Assembly: GCA_964386865.1 (NCBI GenBank)
Contig: CAYLUN010000010.1
Location: 1 to 64,000, forward strand
Source of the DNA: CAYLUN01 sp964386865
GTDB taxonomy: Bacteria; Verrucomicrobiota; Kiritimatiellia; RFP12; UBA1067
DNA length: 64,000 nucleotides
Direction: 5' to 3'
Shown: positions 26,957 through 35,778 of the stretch, piece after piece
Position numbering within the stretch: position 1 is the stretch's first letter
Layout of the letters: every line of letters starts with the position of its first letter
The notes under the pieces: generated by a model
Seen by the model: only the letters and a program-made list of their open reading frames with translations
Told to the model about the DNA's origin: nothing
Database searches by the model: none
Translations under genes and position numbers: made by a program

Positions 26957-27011
26957 GGTAGGGACGCCGCCCCGTCGGCGTCCGCGGACGGCAGGGGCTG
27001 CCGTCCCTACC
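26957..27011. repeat. REP-like 55-bp hairpin element
   Basis: The arms start GGTAGGGACG and end CGTCCCTACC, and an inner GTCCGCGGAC palindrome forms the centre. A 3'-truncated near-identical copy is at 41317-41362, and the theme recurs in the 109-bp repeats at 1-258. It lies in the 395-bp gene-free stretch 26901-27295, which otherwise holds only the heptamer array. Confidence 0.75.
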
Positions 27012-27165
27012 TCGCCTCGTGATCGCTCCAACCGAGCGGATGCCGGGCCTGACGCCCTCATGACCGTGCAGGTCTTTGTCCAAAGCGCTATCGATTTCGA
27101 TACTGCGCCGCAACCGCTCTCGATCTTGCTCCCATTTTACAGTCCCAACATCCAGATCATGCCGC

Positions 27166-27291
27166 CCTCCGACCTCTGACCTCCGACCTCCGCCCTCTGA
27201 CCTCTGACCTCCGCCCTCTGACCTCCGCCCTCTGACCTCCGCCCTCCGCCCTCTGACCTCCGCCCTCTGACCTCCGCCCTCCGCCCTCCGA
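27166..27291. repeat. Heptamer array of 18 units, CCTCTGA/CCTCCGC type
   Basis: Exactly 126 bp made of 18 in-phase 7-bp units: CCTCCGA, CCTCTGA or CCTCCGC in mixed order. It ends 4 bp before the radC stop codon. The same heptamer in the opposite orientation forms the array at 38388-38442. Confidence 0.95.
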
Positions 27292-27295
27292 ACCC

Positions 27296-28066
27296 TCACT
27301 CGAACGCCACGAGGTTCTTTTCGCGCAGGCTGACGTAGCCGGGGGTCGTGGCGGTCGGGCGGCCGACGATCAGGTGGTCCACCACGCGGATGCCGAGGAT
27401 GCGGGCGGCCTCGATCAGGCGGCGGGTGATGTCGATGTCCTCCTTTGACGGCGTGGGGTCGCCGGAGGGGTGGTTGTGCGCGAGGATCACCGAGGCGGCG
27501 CTGTAGCGCACGGCTTTGGAGAAGACCTCGCGCGGGTGCACGGGGCTGGTGTCGAGCAGGCCGCGCGTGGTCTCGACGGGCTGGCCGATGAGCTTGTTCT
27601 TGGTGTCGAGCAGGAGCACCCAGAAGATCTCCTGCTGGAGGGCGCGGGCGAGCGGGCTGACGAGGCGGTAGACGGCCTCGGGCTCGCGGATGGACGCGGT
27701 CTCCTGGCGCGGCGCGTGCTGGTGCTGGGCGGCGCGACGGCCGATCTCCAAGGCGGCGGCGAGCTCCATGCACTTGACCGGGCCGAGGCCCTTGACCTTC
27801 AGCCCGCGCAGCTCCTCGAAGTCGGCCTTGGCGAGGTTCGCGAGGCCTTTGAAGCGGCGCAGCAGCTCGCGGGCCAGCTCGGTGACGTTCTTGCCGGGCA
27901 CGCCGGAACGCAGGAGGATGGCGAGCAGGACCTCGTCGGGCACGTTCTCCGCGCCGCGGCGCTGGAACTCTTCGCGCGGGCGCATCTCCTGCGGCAGCTC
28001 TTTGACGCGCAGCGGCGCGTCGGGGTAGACGGCGCGGTCAGGGGGATACGAGGGGAGTGGGTCCAT
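27296..28066 (-). CDS. radC: RadC family JAMM/MPN protein
   Basis: A 256-residue RadC. The N-terminal helix-hairpin-helix region includes LLRSGVPGKNV and GLGPVKCMEL. The JAMM metalloprotease-like domain has Glu in the N-terminal strand and HNHPSGDPTPSKED for metal binding, so it appears catalytically complete. Despite the name its role in repair is unproven. The start at 28066 has GGAGG on minus at ideal spacing. The first 29 bp overlap the end of miaA, so the two are coupled. Confidence 0.95.
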   Translation of the reverse strand: MDPLPSYPPDRAVYPDAPLRVKELPQEMRPREEFQRRGAENVPDEVLLAILLRSGVPGKNVTELARELLRRFKGLANLAKADFEELRGLKVKGLGPVKCMELAAALEIGRRAAQHQHAPRQETASIREPEAVYRLVSPLARALQQEIFWVLLLDTKNKLIGQPVETTRGLLDTSPVHPREVFSKAVRYSAASVILAHNHPSGDPTPSKEDIDITRRLIEAARILGIRVVDHLIVGRPTATTPGYVSLREKNLVAFE

Positions 28067-28988
28067 GTTGCCTCCACGTGTCGAGCACCCGCTCGGCGAC
28101 GCGCGCGGGCGGGTCGGTGTCGTCGATGTCGATCCAGACGGCCTGCGTCTGGTGGCGGAACCAGGTCTCTTGCCGCTTGGCGAGCTGACGGGTGCGGACG
28201 ACGGTTCGCTCGGCGGCTGCGGCGGGGGTGAGCGCGCCGTCGAGCAGGGCGCAGGCCTCGGCGTAGCCGATGGCCTGCGAGGCGGTGGGGGACCACGCGG
28301 GGTAGGCTTGGCGCAGGGCGCGGGCTTCGTCGACGAGGCCGGCCTTGAACATGGCCGCGACGCGGCGCGCGATGCGGGCGTGGAGCTGTTCGCGCGGCAG
28401 GCGCAGGACGGCGACGGGTGAGGCGGGAGTGCCGCGCCGCCACTGTTCGGGGAGGCTGCCGCGGGCGTCGAGGTGTTCGAGGGCGCGGATCAGGCGGCGC
28501 GGGTTGGCGGGGTCGGCGAGCGCGGCCAGCGCGCCGGGGTCGCGGTCGGCGAGCGCGCGCTGGAGCGCGGGCAGGCCCTCGCGTTCGTAGAGCGCCTGCC
28601 AGCGGGCGCGGGCGGCGGGGTCGGCGGCCGCGCCGTCGAGTCCGTCGGTGAGGGCTCTGAGGTAGAGGCCCGTGCCGCCGACGGCGATGAGGGACGGGTT
28701 CACGGACGAAGCGCCCGTGTCACGGCTGATCGCGCGGGCGGCGTCTGCGAGCCAGAGGCCGGTGCTGAAGGGCTCGGCGGGGGTGACGAGGTCGATGCCG
28801 AAATAGGGGACGCGGCCGCGCTCGGCGGGCGAGGGCTTGGCGGTGCCGATGTCCATGCCGCGGTAGACGAGCATCGCGTCGGCGGAGAGCACGGCGCAGC
28901 CGAGCCGCTCGGCGAGGAGCTGGGCGGCGGCGGTTTTGCCGGTGGCGGTCGCCCCGGCGAGGAGCCAGGCGTGGTGGGGGTTGTTCAC
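28038..28988 (-). CDS. miaA: tRNA dimethylallyltransferase
   Basis: Transfers a dimethylallyl group to A37 of tRNAs reading UNN codons. The 316 residues start with the P-loop GATATGKT at about residues 12-19, then SADAMLVYRGMDIGTAKP, IAVGGTGLYLRAL and the C-terminal QAIGYAE and TRQLAKRQETWFR motifs. The start codon is GTG at 28988 with no ribosome site: the upstream sequence is a heptamer array. The 3' end overlaps radC by 29 bp. Confidence 0.95.
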   Translation of the reverse strand: MNNPHHAWLLAGATATGKTAAAQLLAERLGCAVLSADAMLVYRGMDIGTAKPSPAERGRVPYFGIDLVTPAEPFSTGLWLADAARAISRDTGASSVNPSLIAVGGTGLYLRALTDGLDGAAADPAARARWQALYEREGLPALQRALADRDPGALAALADPANPRRLIRALEHLDARGSLPEQWRRGTPASPVAVLRLPREQLHARIARRVAAMFKAGLVDEARALRQAYPAWSPTASQAIGYAEACALLDGALTPAAAAERTVVRTRQLAKRQETWFRHQTQAVWIDIDDTDPPARVAERVLDTWRQHGPTPLVSP

Positions 28989-28989
28989 G

Positions 28990-29117
28990 GTTGCAGGTTA
29001 CACGTTACAGATTACACGTTGCAGGTTACGCGTTACGGGCTGAGGTGTGGGGGTGCTCGTTCCATTTCTAGAACCCGTGCCCGGCAACCTGTAACCTGTA
29101 ACAATTAACCAGCAACC
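28990..29117. repeat. Inverted pair of heptamer arrays between miaA and lspA
   Basis: 28990-29038 has seven units of GTTGCAG/GTTACAC type. 29083-29117 has five units of the reverse-complement type (GGCAACC, TGTAACC, TGTAACA, ATTAACC, AGCAACC). 44 bp lie between. The first array directly abuts the miaA GTG; the second contains the lspA stop and its last codons (QVAG). Confidence 0.9.
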
Positions 29118-29569
29118 TGATTCCTGTGGTCGTGGTGCCACTGGGTGGCGATGTAGAGGAAGACGCCGCAGCAGATGGAGGCGTCGGCCACGTTGAAGGC
29201 CGGGAAGTGCGTGCCCCCCCAGAAGAAGTCGAGGAAGTCGATGACGTAGCTCAGGCGGACGCGGTCGATGAGGTTGCCGACCACGCCGCCGAAGAGCAGC
29301 GACATCGTGACGGCGTTGCCCCAGAGCGGGCCGAAGAGCTGGCGCCGCTTCCAGACGAGGAAGCCGAGGGTGATCAGCGAGAAGGCGACCAGAAAGATCT
29401 GCTGGCCGGCCAGCATGCCCCAGGCTGCGCCGCGGTTCTCGACGTAGCTGAGGCTGAACAAGCCGGGTATGACGCCGATCGAGCCGACCGGCTTCAGGTA
29501 GGCGACGGCCGCGACCTTGGTGAGTTGGTCTGCGGCGACGATCGCCGCCGCGAGCAACGGGACGCGCAT
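29105..29569 (-). CDS. lspA: Lipoprotein signal peptidase (signal peptidase II)
   Basis: Inner-membrane aspartic protease that removes signal peptides from diacylglyceryl-modified prolipoproteins. The 154 residues have four hydrophobic segments, the conserved DQLTK, the SYVENRGAAWG motif and catalytic aspartates D102 (GNLIDRV) and D129 (FNVADA). It follows the dksA-like gene after 10 bp, so the two are one operon. The last four codons and stop lie within a heptamer array, so the C-terminus may vary between relatives. Confidence 0.96.
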   Translation of the reverse strand: MRVPLLAAAIVAADQLTKVAAVAYLKPVGSIGVIPGLFSLSYVENRGAAWGMLAGQQIFLVAFSLITLGFLVWKRRQLFGPLWGNAVTMSLLFGGVVGNLIDRVRLSYVIDFLDFFWGGTHFPAFNVADASICCGVFLYIATQWHHDHRNQVAG

Positions 29570-29579
29570 GGGGCCTCGC

Positions 29580-30341
29580 TTATCTGCGTCCGCCGCGGCT
29601 GGTACGCTCCATCTCGGACTGACACTTGACGCAGTTCTTGGCGAAGGGCAGGACGGAGAGGCGCGGCTTGTTGATCAGCTCGCCGCACATGTCGCAGACG
29701 CCGTAGGAGCCCTTTTCGATGGACCGCAGAGACTCGTCGATATTGGTGATGATCTGCTGCTGGCTGCTGACCTGCTCGAGCGTCTGGAGGCGCATGAAGG
29801 CGTCGGTGCCGTCCTCCTCGGGGTTGATCTCGTCGGTGCGCTGGAGCGCGTCGTTGCGCATGGAGCCGGACTGGCCTGTGATGCGGTCTCGCATGGCTAG
29901 GAGTTCGTGGCGGAACTGCTCCAGGTCGTTGCCGTTGAAGCGGGGCTTCTTGGGCACGGCGGGTGCCGCCGGCTTGGCCGGCGCCTTGGGCGCCAACTTT
30001 GGCGCCGGCTTGGCCGGCGCCTTGGGAGGGGGGAGGGATGCGGTCTTCACGGGTTTCTTGTTCAAATCCTTGGCGGGCACAGCAGGGGGCGGCGCGCCTT
30101 TCTTGGCGGGTTTCGGTTGGGGAGCCGGCTTCCTCACGTCCTTCGCCTTTGCGACGGGCGCGGACTTGCCGGGTACCGGTTTCTTAGCAGATTGTGCGGG
30201 CACGGGCTTCTTCGGCGACGGCTTCGCGGCGCCAGCGGACGCGCGAGGCGGCGGCTGAGCTGCCTTTGCGGCCGACCCTTTCGGCGCGCTCTTCTGTACG
30301 CCCTTTACGAGGGCCGCTTTGCTCTTCTTCGTTGTCGCCAT
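29580..30341 (-). CDS. dksA: DksA/TraR-type zinc-finger protein with a histone H1-like tail
   Basis: 253 residues. The C-terminal half (from about residue 135) is a DksA/TraR-like coiled coil (FRHELLAMRDRITGQ), then a CxxC-17-CxxC zinc finger (CDMCGE, then CVKCQ), as in regulators that bind the RNA polymerase secondary channel. The N-terminal ~130 residues are Lys/Ala/Pro-rich repeats (AKKPVPGKSAP, PKAPAKPAPKLAPKAPAKPA), like histone H1/AlgP-type tails, and could bind nucleic acid. The ATG at 30341 has AAAGGTG on minus. It is upstream of lspA in one operon. Confidence 0.85.
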   Translation of the reverse strand: MATTKKSKAALVKGVQKSAPKGSAAKAAQPPPRASAGAAKPSPKKPVPAQSAKKPVPGKSAPVAKAKDVRKPAPQPKPAKKGAPPPAVPAKDLNKKPVKTASLPPPKAPAKPAPKLAPKAPAKPAAPAVPKKPRFNGNDLEQFRHELLAMRDRITGQSGSMRNDALQRTDEINPEEDGTDAFMRLQTLEQVSSQQQIITNIDESLRSIEKGSYGVCDMCGELINKPRLSVLPFAKNCVKCQSEMERTSRGGRR

Positions 30342-30391
30342 GGTTGCTACACCTTTCTTCGAAACGAGTCCAGTGCCTTGATTCGGGCGAT

Positions 30392-30419
30392 AGTGTACAC
30401 GATTGGGCAGCAAAAACAA
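30392..30419 (-). promoter_or_regulatory. Candidate promoter of the dksA-lspA operon
   Basis: On minus: TTGTTT (30419-30414), 16-bp spacer, TACACT (30397-30392), about 50 bp before the ATG at 30341. Confidence 0.45.
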
Positions 30420-30486
30420 GCCCTGAAAACGGGCGCCTAAGCCGGGAAACGGGCCGCGCGCCACGCGGTTCCGGGCCGGGGTTCGA

Positions 30487-32634
30487 TTAAGCGGAGGCCG
30501 GGCCCTCCGTCGGCTGGGTGTTAATCCACGTTTTGATCGCCTCGCTCAACGGCAGGACGGCTTCGATCAGGGCATCCTCCTCGCCGTCCATGCCCGGAAT
30601 TTTGACGGCCGCTCCGGCCGCCCGGCCTTCGAGGCACTGGGCCATGCGGGTCTTGTTGGAGATGACGCCCATCTGCTCGTCGCTGTCCCACTCGCCGAGG
30701 ATCGTGTAGGTTCGGCTGGTGCCGTCGGCCACGCGGATCGTGACGGTGGTGCCGGGGGCGACTTTGTCGCACGGCACGCCGGCGAAGTCGGAGCCTTTGA
30801 CGTGCTTGAGTTCGTTCTGCATCTCCGATTGCCGCTGCAGGAGTTGGCGCTGGTAGTCCTTGGCCGCCTGATATTCGAAGTTCTCTCGCAGGTCGCCGTA
30901 GCTGCGCGCCACAGCGATGTCGTGGCTGTTCTTAGGGAGATCCACCTCGATCAGCCGCTTGTACTGGAGCTGCCGCGCGGCCAGCGAGTGCCACGAGGTG
31001 AGGCGGGATGAGCTCTGGGTCTGCTGGGACACGGCCCGCTTGCGCTCCGCCAGCGGCGGGTCGAGCTTGAGCATGCGCCCGATGAGCGAGCGGTGCGTGG
31101 TGGGATCCCACGCGGAGGAGGCCTGGATGCGCTCGAACAAGAGCTGCCGCTGGGTCGCGTCGAGCTCCTCGAAGACCGCCTCGAGCCACTTGGCCTGCTC
31201 GAAGAGCTGCTTCAGGCTGTTCTGCATGCGGAGCGCCTCGCCGGACAGCTTGGCCTCGACGATCACGATGGCGTGGTTCAGCAGGTCGATCAGCGGCGGC
31301 AGCTGCCACGACACGTCCTTGCGGAACCGGAAGATCCAGTTGACCAGCGTGGGCGGCGACTTGGGCTGGGTGAGCAGCCGGCGGCACGCGTCGGCCGCGT
31401 CGGCCGACTCCTTGAGCGCGGTGAGCACCTCGTTCATCAGGTTGAAGGGCATCTGCGGCAGCGCGTCAAGCAGGCGGGCCGACGCGTGGCCGCCCTCGGC
31501 CAGCAGGAACGTCGTCATCGCGGCGACGTCGCGCACGGCCAGCATCTCGGCGGCCTTGATGAAGCGCTGCTGCTCCCAGAGATGGGCGCGGAGCTGGTCG
31601 GACGGCGGCATGAGGAAGCCGAGGCGGCTGACCGTGACCGCAAGCCGGGCGTAAAGCGCGGCGTCCGTGTTGTGCGCGCCCTTGAGCGCGAAAGCGAGCC
31701 TGTCCTCCAGGACGCCGCGCTGGGTCGGGTCGAGACCCGCGAGCTTGTCGGTCTCCTCGATCTCCGCGACCGACTCGAGGATCTTGAGCGGGTCCTTGTT
31801 TGCCGCGAGCCGCTCGAACCAGTCGTCGCCGTACGCCTCGGCCTGCGCGCGCAGCTGGAGCGACTCCGTGCGCTTGGACGGGACGGTCACCAGCGGGTCG
31901 CCCTTGAGCGCTTTGCGGGCCGACTCCCAGAAGCCCTTCCAGCCGGCGGCGGAGACGAGCCCGTTCTTGACGAGCACGTCCTCGAGCTTGGTGATCGGCA
32001 TGTCTCCGAAGCTGCGCAGCGCGAGGCGCACCAGCTCGCCGGGCTTCTCCTGCGCGAGGCGCCTGACGCCGTCGGGGTCGCTGTGGCGCATCGTCAGCAG
32101 ATGGTCGTGCGGCGCGCGGGCGAGGGTGTCGCAGGCGGCGGCGAAGGTCATGGTGTGCCCGGACTTGCCCGCGAAGTCGATGGTGATCCGCTTGTAGAAG
32201 TCGTCCAGCCGCTTGACCGTGCCGAGCCCCCAGGCGGGGTCGATCACGAGCGTTCCGGGCGTGAGCGCGAGCAGCAGGTCGAGGCGGCGGAACGACTCGG
32301 CGAGCGGCACGTCGCCAAAGGACGCGGCGTCGATGAGCGTGGTCACGAGCCGGTCTTTGCAGGCCTTCTTGAGGGCGTCGCGGATGCCGGTCGACTTGAG
32401 GGAGACGGAGAGATGGGGGGTGCGGTCCTTGATCACGAGGTAGAGCCCGGCGAAATCGGCCGCCTCGGTCAGCTCCTGCATGAGCATGGCCGCCCACTCG
32501 TCGGCCTTCTTGCCGGACTCCAGCACCGCGACGGTGTGGATGAGGGTGAGCATCTCGGAGGCGGACAGCGGCCGCTTCTCCAGCAGGCTCAGGAACTGCG
32601 CTTCGGTCTCGGCGTAAGTCGGTGCGACATCCAT
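30487..32634 (-). CDS. greA: Large GreA-type transcription elongation factor
   Basis: A 715-residue protein whose last ~150 residues are a GreA/GreB module: coiled-coil tip with acidic residues (SYGDLRENFEYQAAKD, compare GDLKENAEY in classical GreA) and the C-terminal FKBP-like domain (VTIRVADGTSRTYTILGEWDSDEQM in part, GVISNKTRMAQ). Gre factors stimulate transcript cleavage in stalled RNA polymerase. The N-terminal ~560 residues are helical with no motif I can name. The Chlamydia GreA has a similar long N-terminal extension and total size, supporting a PVC origin. The ATG at 32634 has AAGGA on minus. Confidence 0.88.
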   Translation of the reverse strand: MDVAPTYAETEAQFLSLLEKRPLSASEMLTLIHTVAVLESGKKADEWAAMLMQELTEAADFAGLYLVIKDRTPHLSVSLKSTGIRDALKKACKDRLVTTLIDAASFGDVPLAESFRRLDLLLALTPGTLVIDPAWGLGTVKRLDDFYKRITIDFAGKSGHTMTFAAACDTLARAPHDHLLTMRHSDPDGVRRLAQEKPGELVRLALRSFGDMPITKLEDVLVKNGLVSAAGWKGFWESARKALKGDPLVTVPSKRTESLQLRAQAEAYGDDWFERLAANKDPLKILESVAEIEETDKLAGLDPTQRGVLEDRLAFALKGAHNTDAALYARLAVTVSRLGFLMPPSDQLRAHLWEQQRFIKAAEMLAVRDVAAMTTFLLAEGGHASARLLDALPQMPFNLMNEVLTALKESADAADACRRLLTQPKSPPTLVNWIFRFRKDVSWQLPPLIDLLNHAIVIVEAKLSGEALRMQNSLKQLFEQAKWLEAVFEELDATQRQLLFERIQASSAWDPTTHRSLIGRMLKLDPPLAERKRAVSQQTQSSSRLTSWHSLAARQLQYKRLIEVDLPKNSHDIAVARSYGDLRENFEYQAAKDYQRQLLQRQSEMQNELKHVKGSDFAGVPCDKVAPGTTVTIRVADGTSRTYTILGEWDSDEQMGVISNKTRMAQCLEGRAAGAAVKIPGMDGEEDALIEAVLPLSEAIKTWINTQPTEGPASA

Positions 32635-32805
32635 GTGGGGCGTCCTTGGGGTTCGGCGTGAAAAAAGGGCCAACACCTTACCAAAACCGCAGGCCGTTGG
32701 GAAGCACCGCGTTGGCGGCCCGTTTCGTGCGCCCGATTCGGGCCTGCTTTGCCGCGCGAGGATTCTCGGCCGGCAGGGGAGGGGCCGCTCTGCCTCCGCC
32801 CCGCT

Positions 32806-35706
32806 TCACCGCGCAGCGGACGACAGGGCCTCAATGAGGCGGGGGATGAGGTCGAAGCGGTCGAGGCGCACGCCGACCGCGCCGCCGCCTGGATGGGGCT
32901 CCACGTAACGGTGCGCGGGCGCGAGCCCGAACCGCGCGTAGAAGGCGCGGTCGAGGAAGGCCTTCACCTGCTCCGGGCTCGCCCGCCGCGCGTCCACGTG
33001 GAGCTGGAAGAAGTCGCCTTGGCCTGCCGCGTTCACGCGCACAGCCACGGCGTCCGGGCCGAAGGCGCGCTTGAGCATCGCTTCGGCGAAGTCCAGCAGG
33101 GCCAGCCCGCGGAAGAAGCCGCCGCCGCGAATTTCGTGCAGCGGCTTCAGCGGCGCGGCCGCCAGCGACGCGTCGTCCAGGTCGCGGTTGTAGTCGAACG
33201 GCACGGCCCGCGCGCGCCGCAGCCACGCCTCCAGCCGCTCCGGCCCGGAGAGGCCGCGCTCCCAGTCGGCCTCGCGCAGGAGCGCGTCGGCGTCCGGAAG
33301 GTTGTCGGGGTCGATCTCGAAGCAGCAGTCGCCGCGCTGCGAGCGGGTGATGTGCTCGATCCAGCGGTCGGGCTCGTGGATCAGGCGGAAGCAGCGCGCC
33401 ACCTCGACGAACAGGTAGGCGACCATGGCCCGCAGCGGGACGCCCTGCTCGACAGCGGACGAGCCGTCGGGGAGCCCGCGCCGCAGCGTGGGCTCGCGCC
33501 AGCCGGCGAGGAGCGCGTCGACGGCCGCGTCCGCCTGCTCATCCGCGCTGCCGAGCGCGTCGAGGACGCGGGCGCGAAGCGCGTCGCGCGAGATCAGGAG
33601 CGGCAGGCGGCGCAGCGTGTCGGCGACGCGGGCCAGCGCGGCCGGGCCGAGGCGCCCGTCGCGGAGCAGGTCCTCCTCCACGGTCATGAAAAAGTCCTGG
33701 CCGGAGGGGAGCTGGCACAGCAGGGCGGCTAGCTCCGCCGCCTTGCCGGTCATCTTGCGGATCTCGGGCGGGGTCGGCGTAGCGGAGTCCGGAGCCGCGG
33801 CGTACAGGCCGGCCGACCACCTCCACGCCTCGCGGTCCCGGTCCACCGTGTAGGGGAAGAGGAAGTGGATGCGCTCCGTCGGAACAGGGAACACGCCGAG
33901 GGTGCGGTAGTTGTCGCGCGGGTTGGACGAGATCAGCGCGCCCTGCCCGTGCTTGCCCTTCTGCTCGGTGGCTTGGTCGAGCGAGCCCGCCCGCACGCCG
34001 GTGCCGTACTCCGCCTGGCAGGCCAGGTGCACCAGGGTGTCCTCGGTGATGCCGAAGCCGTACAAGACGTTGAGCGCGTTCTTGACGGCCACGGTGAGCG
34101 CGGAGGAGCTGGAGAAGCCGCCCTGCGGGATGGAGCCGGTGGAGAGGATCCGCAGGCCCCGGAAGCCGTTCCGGCCCAGGCACTGCTGGATGAGCTCCCC
34201 GGCTGGCCCGCCGCGCAAGGTGCGGAGCGAGGCGATGGCGTTGCAGATCAGGGAGAACGGCCGCCGCATGCTGTTGCTGACCCACAGCGCGTGCGGGGGC
34301 AGGGGGAGGCTCGCGTCCTTGCGGGCGCGGATTTCGCTGTCCGAAAAGTAGCCGAGGGAGAGCAGGAGCTGCTCGGCCATGCGCGTGCCGAACGCCTCGT
34401 ACTTGGTGACGCTGTCAACCTCGTCGGGCGGATACATGGCGGGGTTGTCGGCGGGAACCGAGTTGACCTTTTCGCGGAACGCCGGCTGCGTCGGCAGGTG
34501 GTGGATCTTGCCGTCTTCGGTTTGCTGCGCGAGCAGGACGATCTGCTCGCGTCCGGACGCGTCCGCGGCGCCGGTCGGCATCTGCCAGGCCGGCCCGAAG
34601 AAGCGCCCCATGTCGGGGTGCATGAAGGCGATGCGGAAGCGCCCCCCGGAGACGCCGATGGCGACGGGGCGCTCGGGGCTGAGCCCGGCCTCCTCCCGCT
34701 CCGCCGCGAGCAGCAGCTCGCGCAGCTGCTCGACGATCGAGGCCGTCTGGCCCGGCGTGCGGTCCGCCGTGAGCACTTCGGCCGCCGCTCGAACCGAGCT
34801 GGCGCCGTCTGACGCGTCCGCGCCTGACAGCGCCAGGATGGACTCGAGCCGGGCCAAGTCCGGAGGCCGCGTCACATCGGCGCAGAGCAGGAGGTATTCG
34901 GGATCCGTGGCGCGGGTGGAGAGCGTCCGGATGTCGCCGCCCTCCCGCCGGATGGCCTCGACCAGGTCCGTGAAGTAGTATTGCCCCTGCGCGTTGTCGT
35001 TGCGGAGTCCGCCGAGGTGGCGGTGCAGGGTGCGGGCGCGCACGGCGTAGAGCGGGCAGTTGGCCTCCGTCAGCCCGTCGAGCCGCTGCCGCTCCACGGG
35101 GTCGCCGAGGGCGTCGATGTCGTTCTGCTCGAGGATGCGCGTGATCAGGCCTCCGGCGTCGCGGAGGATCCGGCCTTTGCCGTGCTGAGCGGAACGCGCG
35201 TAGAAAGCGGAGAGCAGGGTTAGGTCCGCCTCGCGTCCGCCCGCCTCGTGGGTTTCGAGGAGTCTGCGAAATATGGATTCGGGGACGATGCGGTCGCCCA
35301 TGGAGATGATCAGCAGCGGGTTGCTCTCCACGAGCCCGGGGACGCAGAGCGACTCATACGCGGCCCAGGCTGTGCCGCCGGTCGGGTTGGCGCTCTTCAC
35401 GTAGATGTTGTCGTCGCCCAGCCGCGCCACGACCTCCTCGCAGGCGTAACCCACCAGCGTGACGCACGGAGCCGGCTGCGCGCGGCGGAACGCGTCGATC
35501 GAGTGCCGCGCCAGCGGGACGCCCCGCACGGGCTGGACGCATTTTGGGGAGGTGCCGAAGCGCGTGCCCTTCCCCGCCGCCAGCAGCACCAGGACGTGCG
35601 AGGCGGCGCGGACGCCGCCGAACAGGTCCGCAGCGCCGGGGTTCACGACCGCGCCTGAGGTCAGCGTCACGCGCTCCGACAGGGTTCGGGGTTCAGGAAG
35701 GTTCAT
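32806..35706 (-). CDS. Fused sugar nucleotidylyltransferase and GHMP-family kinase
   Basis: A 966-residue two-domain protein. Residues about 38-290 form a GlmU/RmlA-like nucleotidylyltransferase (LVLLAAGKGTRFGTSPKCVQPV split: LAAGKGTRFG, then SPKCVQPV). From about 480 there is a GHMP kinase, with ATP-loop STGSIPQGGFSSSSAL near residue 525 and the GTGVRAGSLDQATEQKGKHG block. A C-terminal GHMP-like substrate part (NAAGQGDFFQLHVDA) ends the protein. The logic resembles bifunctional FKP (fucokinase/GDP-fucose pyrophosphorylase) but with reversed domain order. It probably phosphorylates a sugar at C1 and activates it to an NDP-sugar. The sugar is unknown. Confidence 0.82.
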   Translation of the reverse strand: MNLPEPRTLSERVTLTSGAVVNPGAADLFGGVRAASHVLVLLAAGKGTRFGTSPKCVQPVRGVPLARHSIDAFRRAQPAPCVTLVGYACEEVVARLGDDNIYVKSANPTGGTAWAAYESLCVPGLVESNPLLIISMGDRIVPESIFRRLLETHEAGGREADLTLLSAFYARSAQHGKGRILRDAGGLITRILEQNDIDALGDPVERQRLDGLTEANCPLYAVRARTLHRHLGGLRNDNAQGQYYFTDLVEAIRREGGDIRTLSTRATDPEYLLLCADVTRPPDLARLESILALSGADASDGASSVRAAAEVLTADRTPGQTASIVEQLRELLLAAEREEAGLSPERPVAIGVSGGRFRIAFMHPDMGRFFGPAWQMPTGAADASGREQIVLLAQQTEDGKIHHLPTQPAFREKVNSVPADNPAMYPPDEVDSVTKYEAFGTRMAEQLLLSLGYFSDSEIRARKDASLPLPPHALWVSNSMRRPFSLICNAIASLRTLRGGPAGELIQQCLGRNGFRGLRILSTGSIPQGGFSSSSALTVAVKNALNVLYGFGITEDTLVHLACQAEYGTGVRAGSLDQATEQKGKHGQGALISSNPRDNYRTLGVFPVPTERIHFLFPYTVDRDREAWRWSAGLYAAAPDSATPTPPEIRKMTGKAAELAALLCQLPSGQDFFMTVEEDLLRDGRLGPAALARVADTLRRLPLLISRDALRARVLDALGSADEQADAAVDALLAGWREPTLRRGLPDGSSAVEQGVPLRAMVAYLFVEVARCFRLIHEPDRWIEHITRSQRGDCCFEIDPDNLPDADALLREADWERGLSGPERLEAWLRRARAVPFDYNRDLDDASLAAAPLKPLHEIRGGGFFRGLALLDFAEAMLKRAFGPDAVAVRVNAAGQGDFFQLHVDARRASPEQVKAFLDRAFYARFGLAPAHRYVEPHPGGGAVGVRLDRFDLIPRLIEALSSAAR

Positions 35707-35778
35707 GGTGCATAAGGTGCCAAACTAGGTCGGATAAGGCAAGAGGGAAGAGGGGGCGCAAGCTCGAATTGCCCGGGC

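Noticed and set aside
26940..27179. 79-residue open frame between the aminotransferase gene and radC
   Set aside because: It runs through the REP-like hairpin into the heptamer array, has no ribosome site and no domain.
27166..27291. CRISPR array
   Set aside because: Units are 7 bp with no spacers; no repeat-spacer pattern or cas gene is present in the window.
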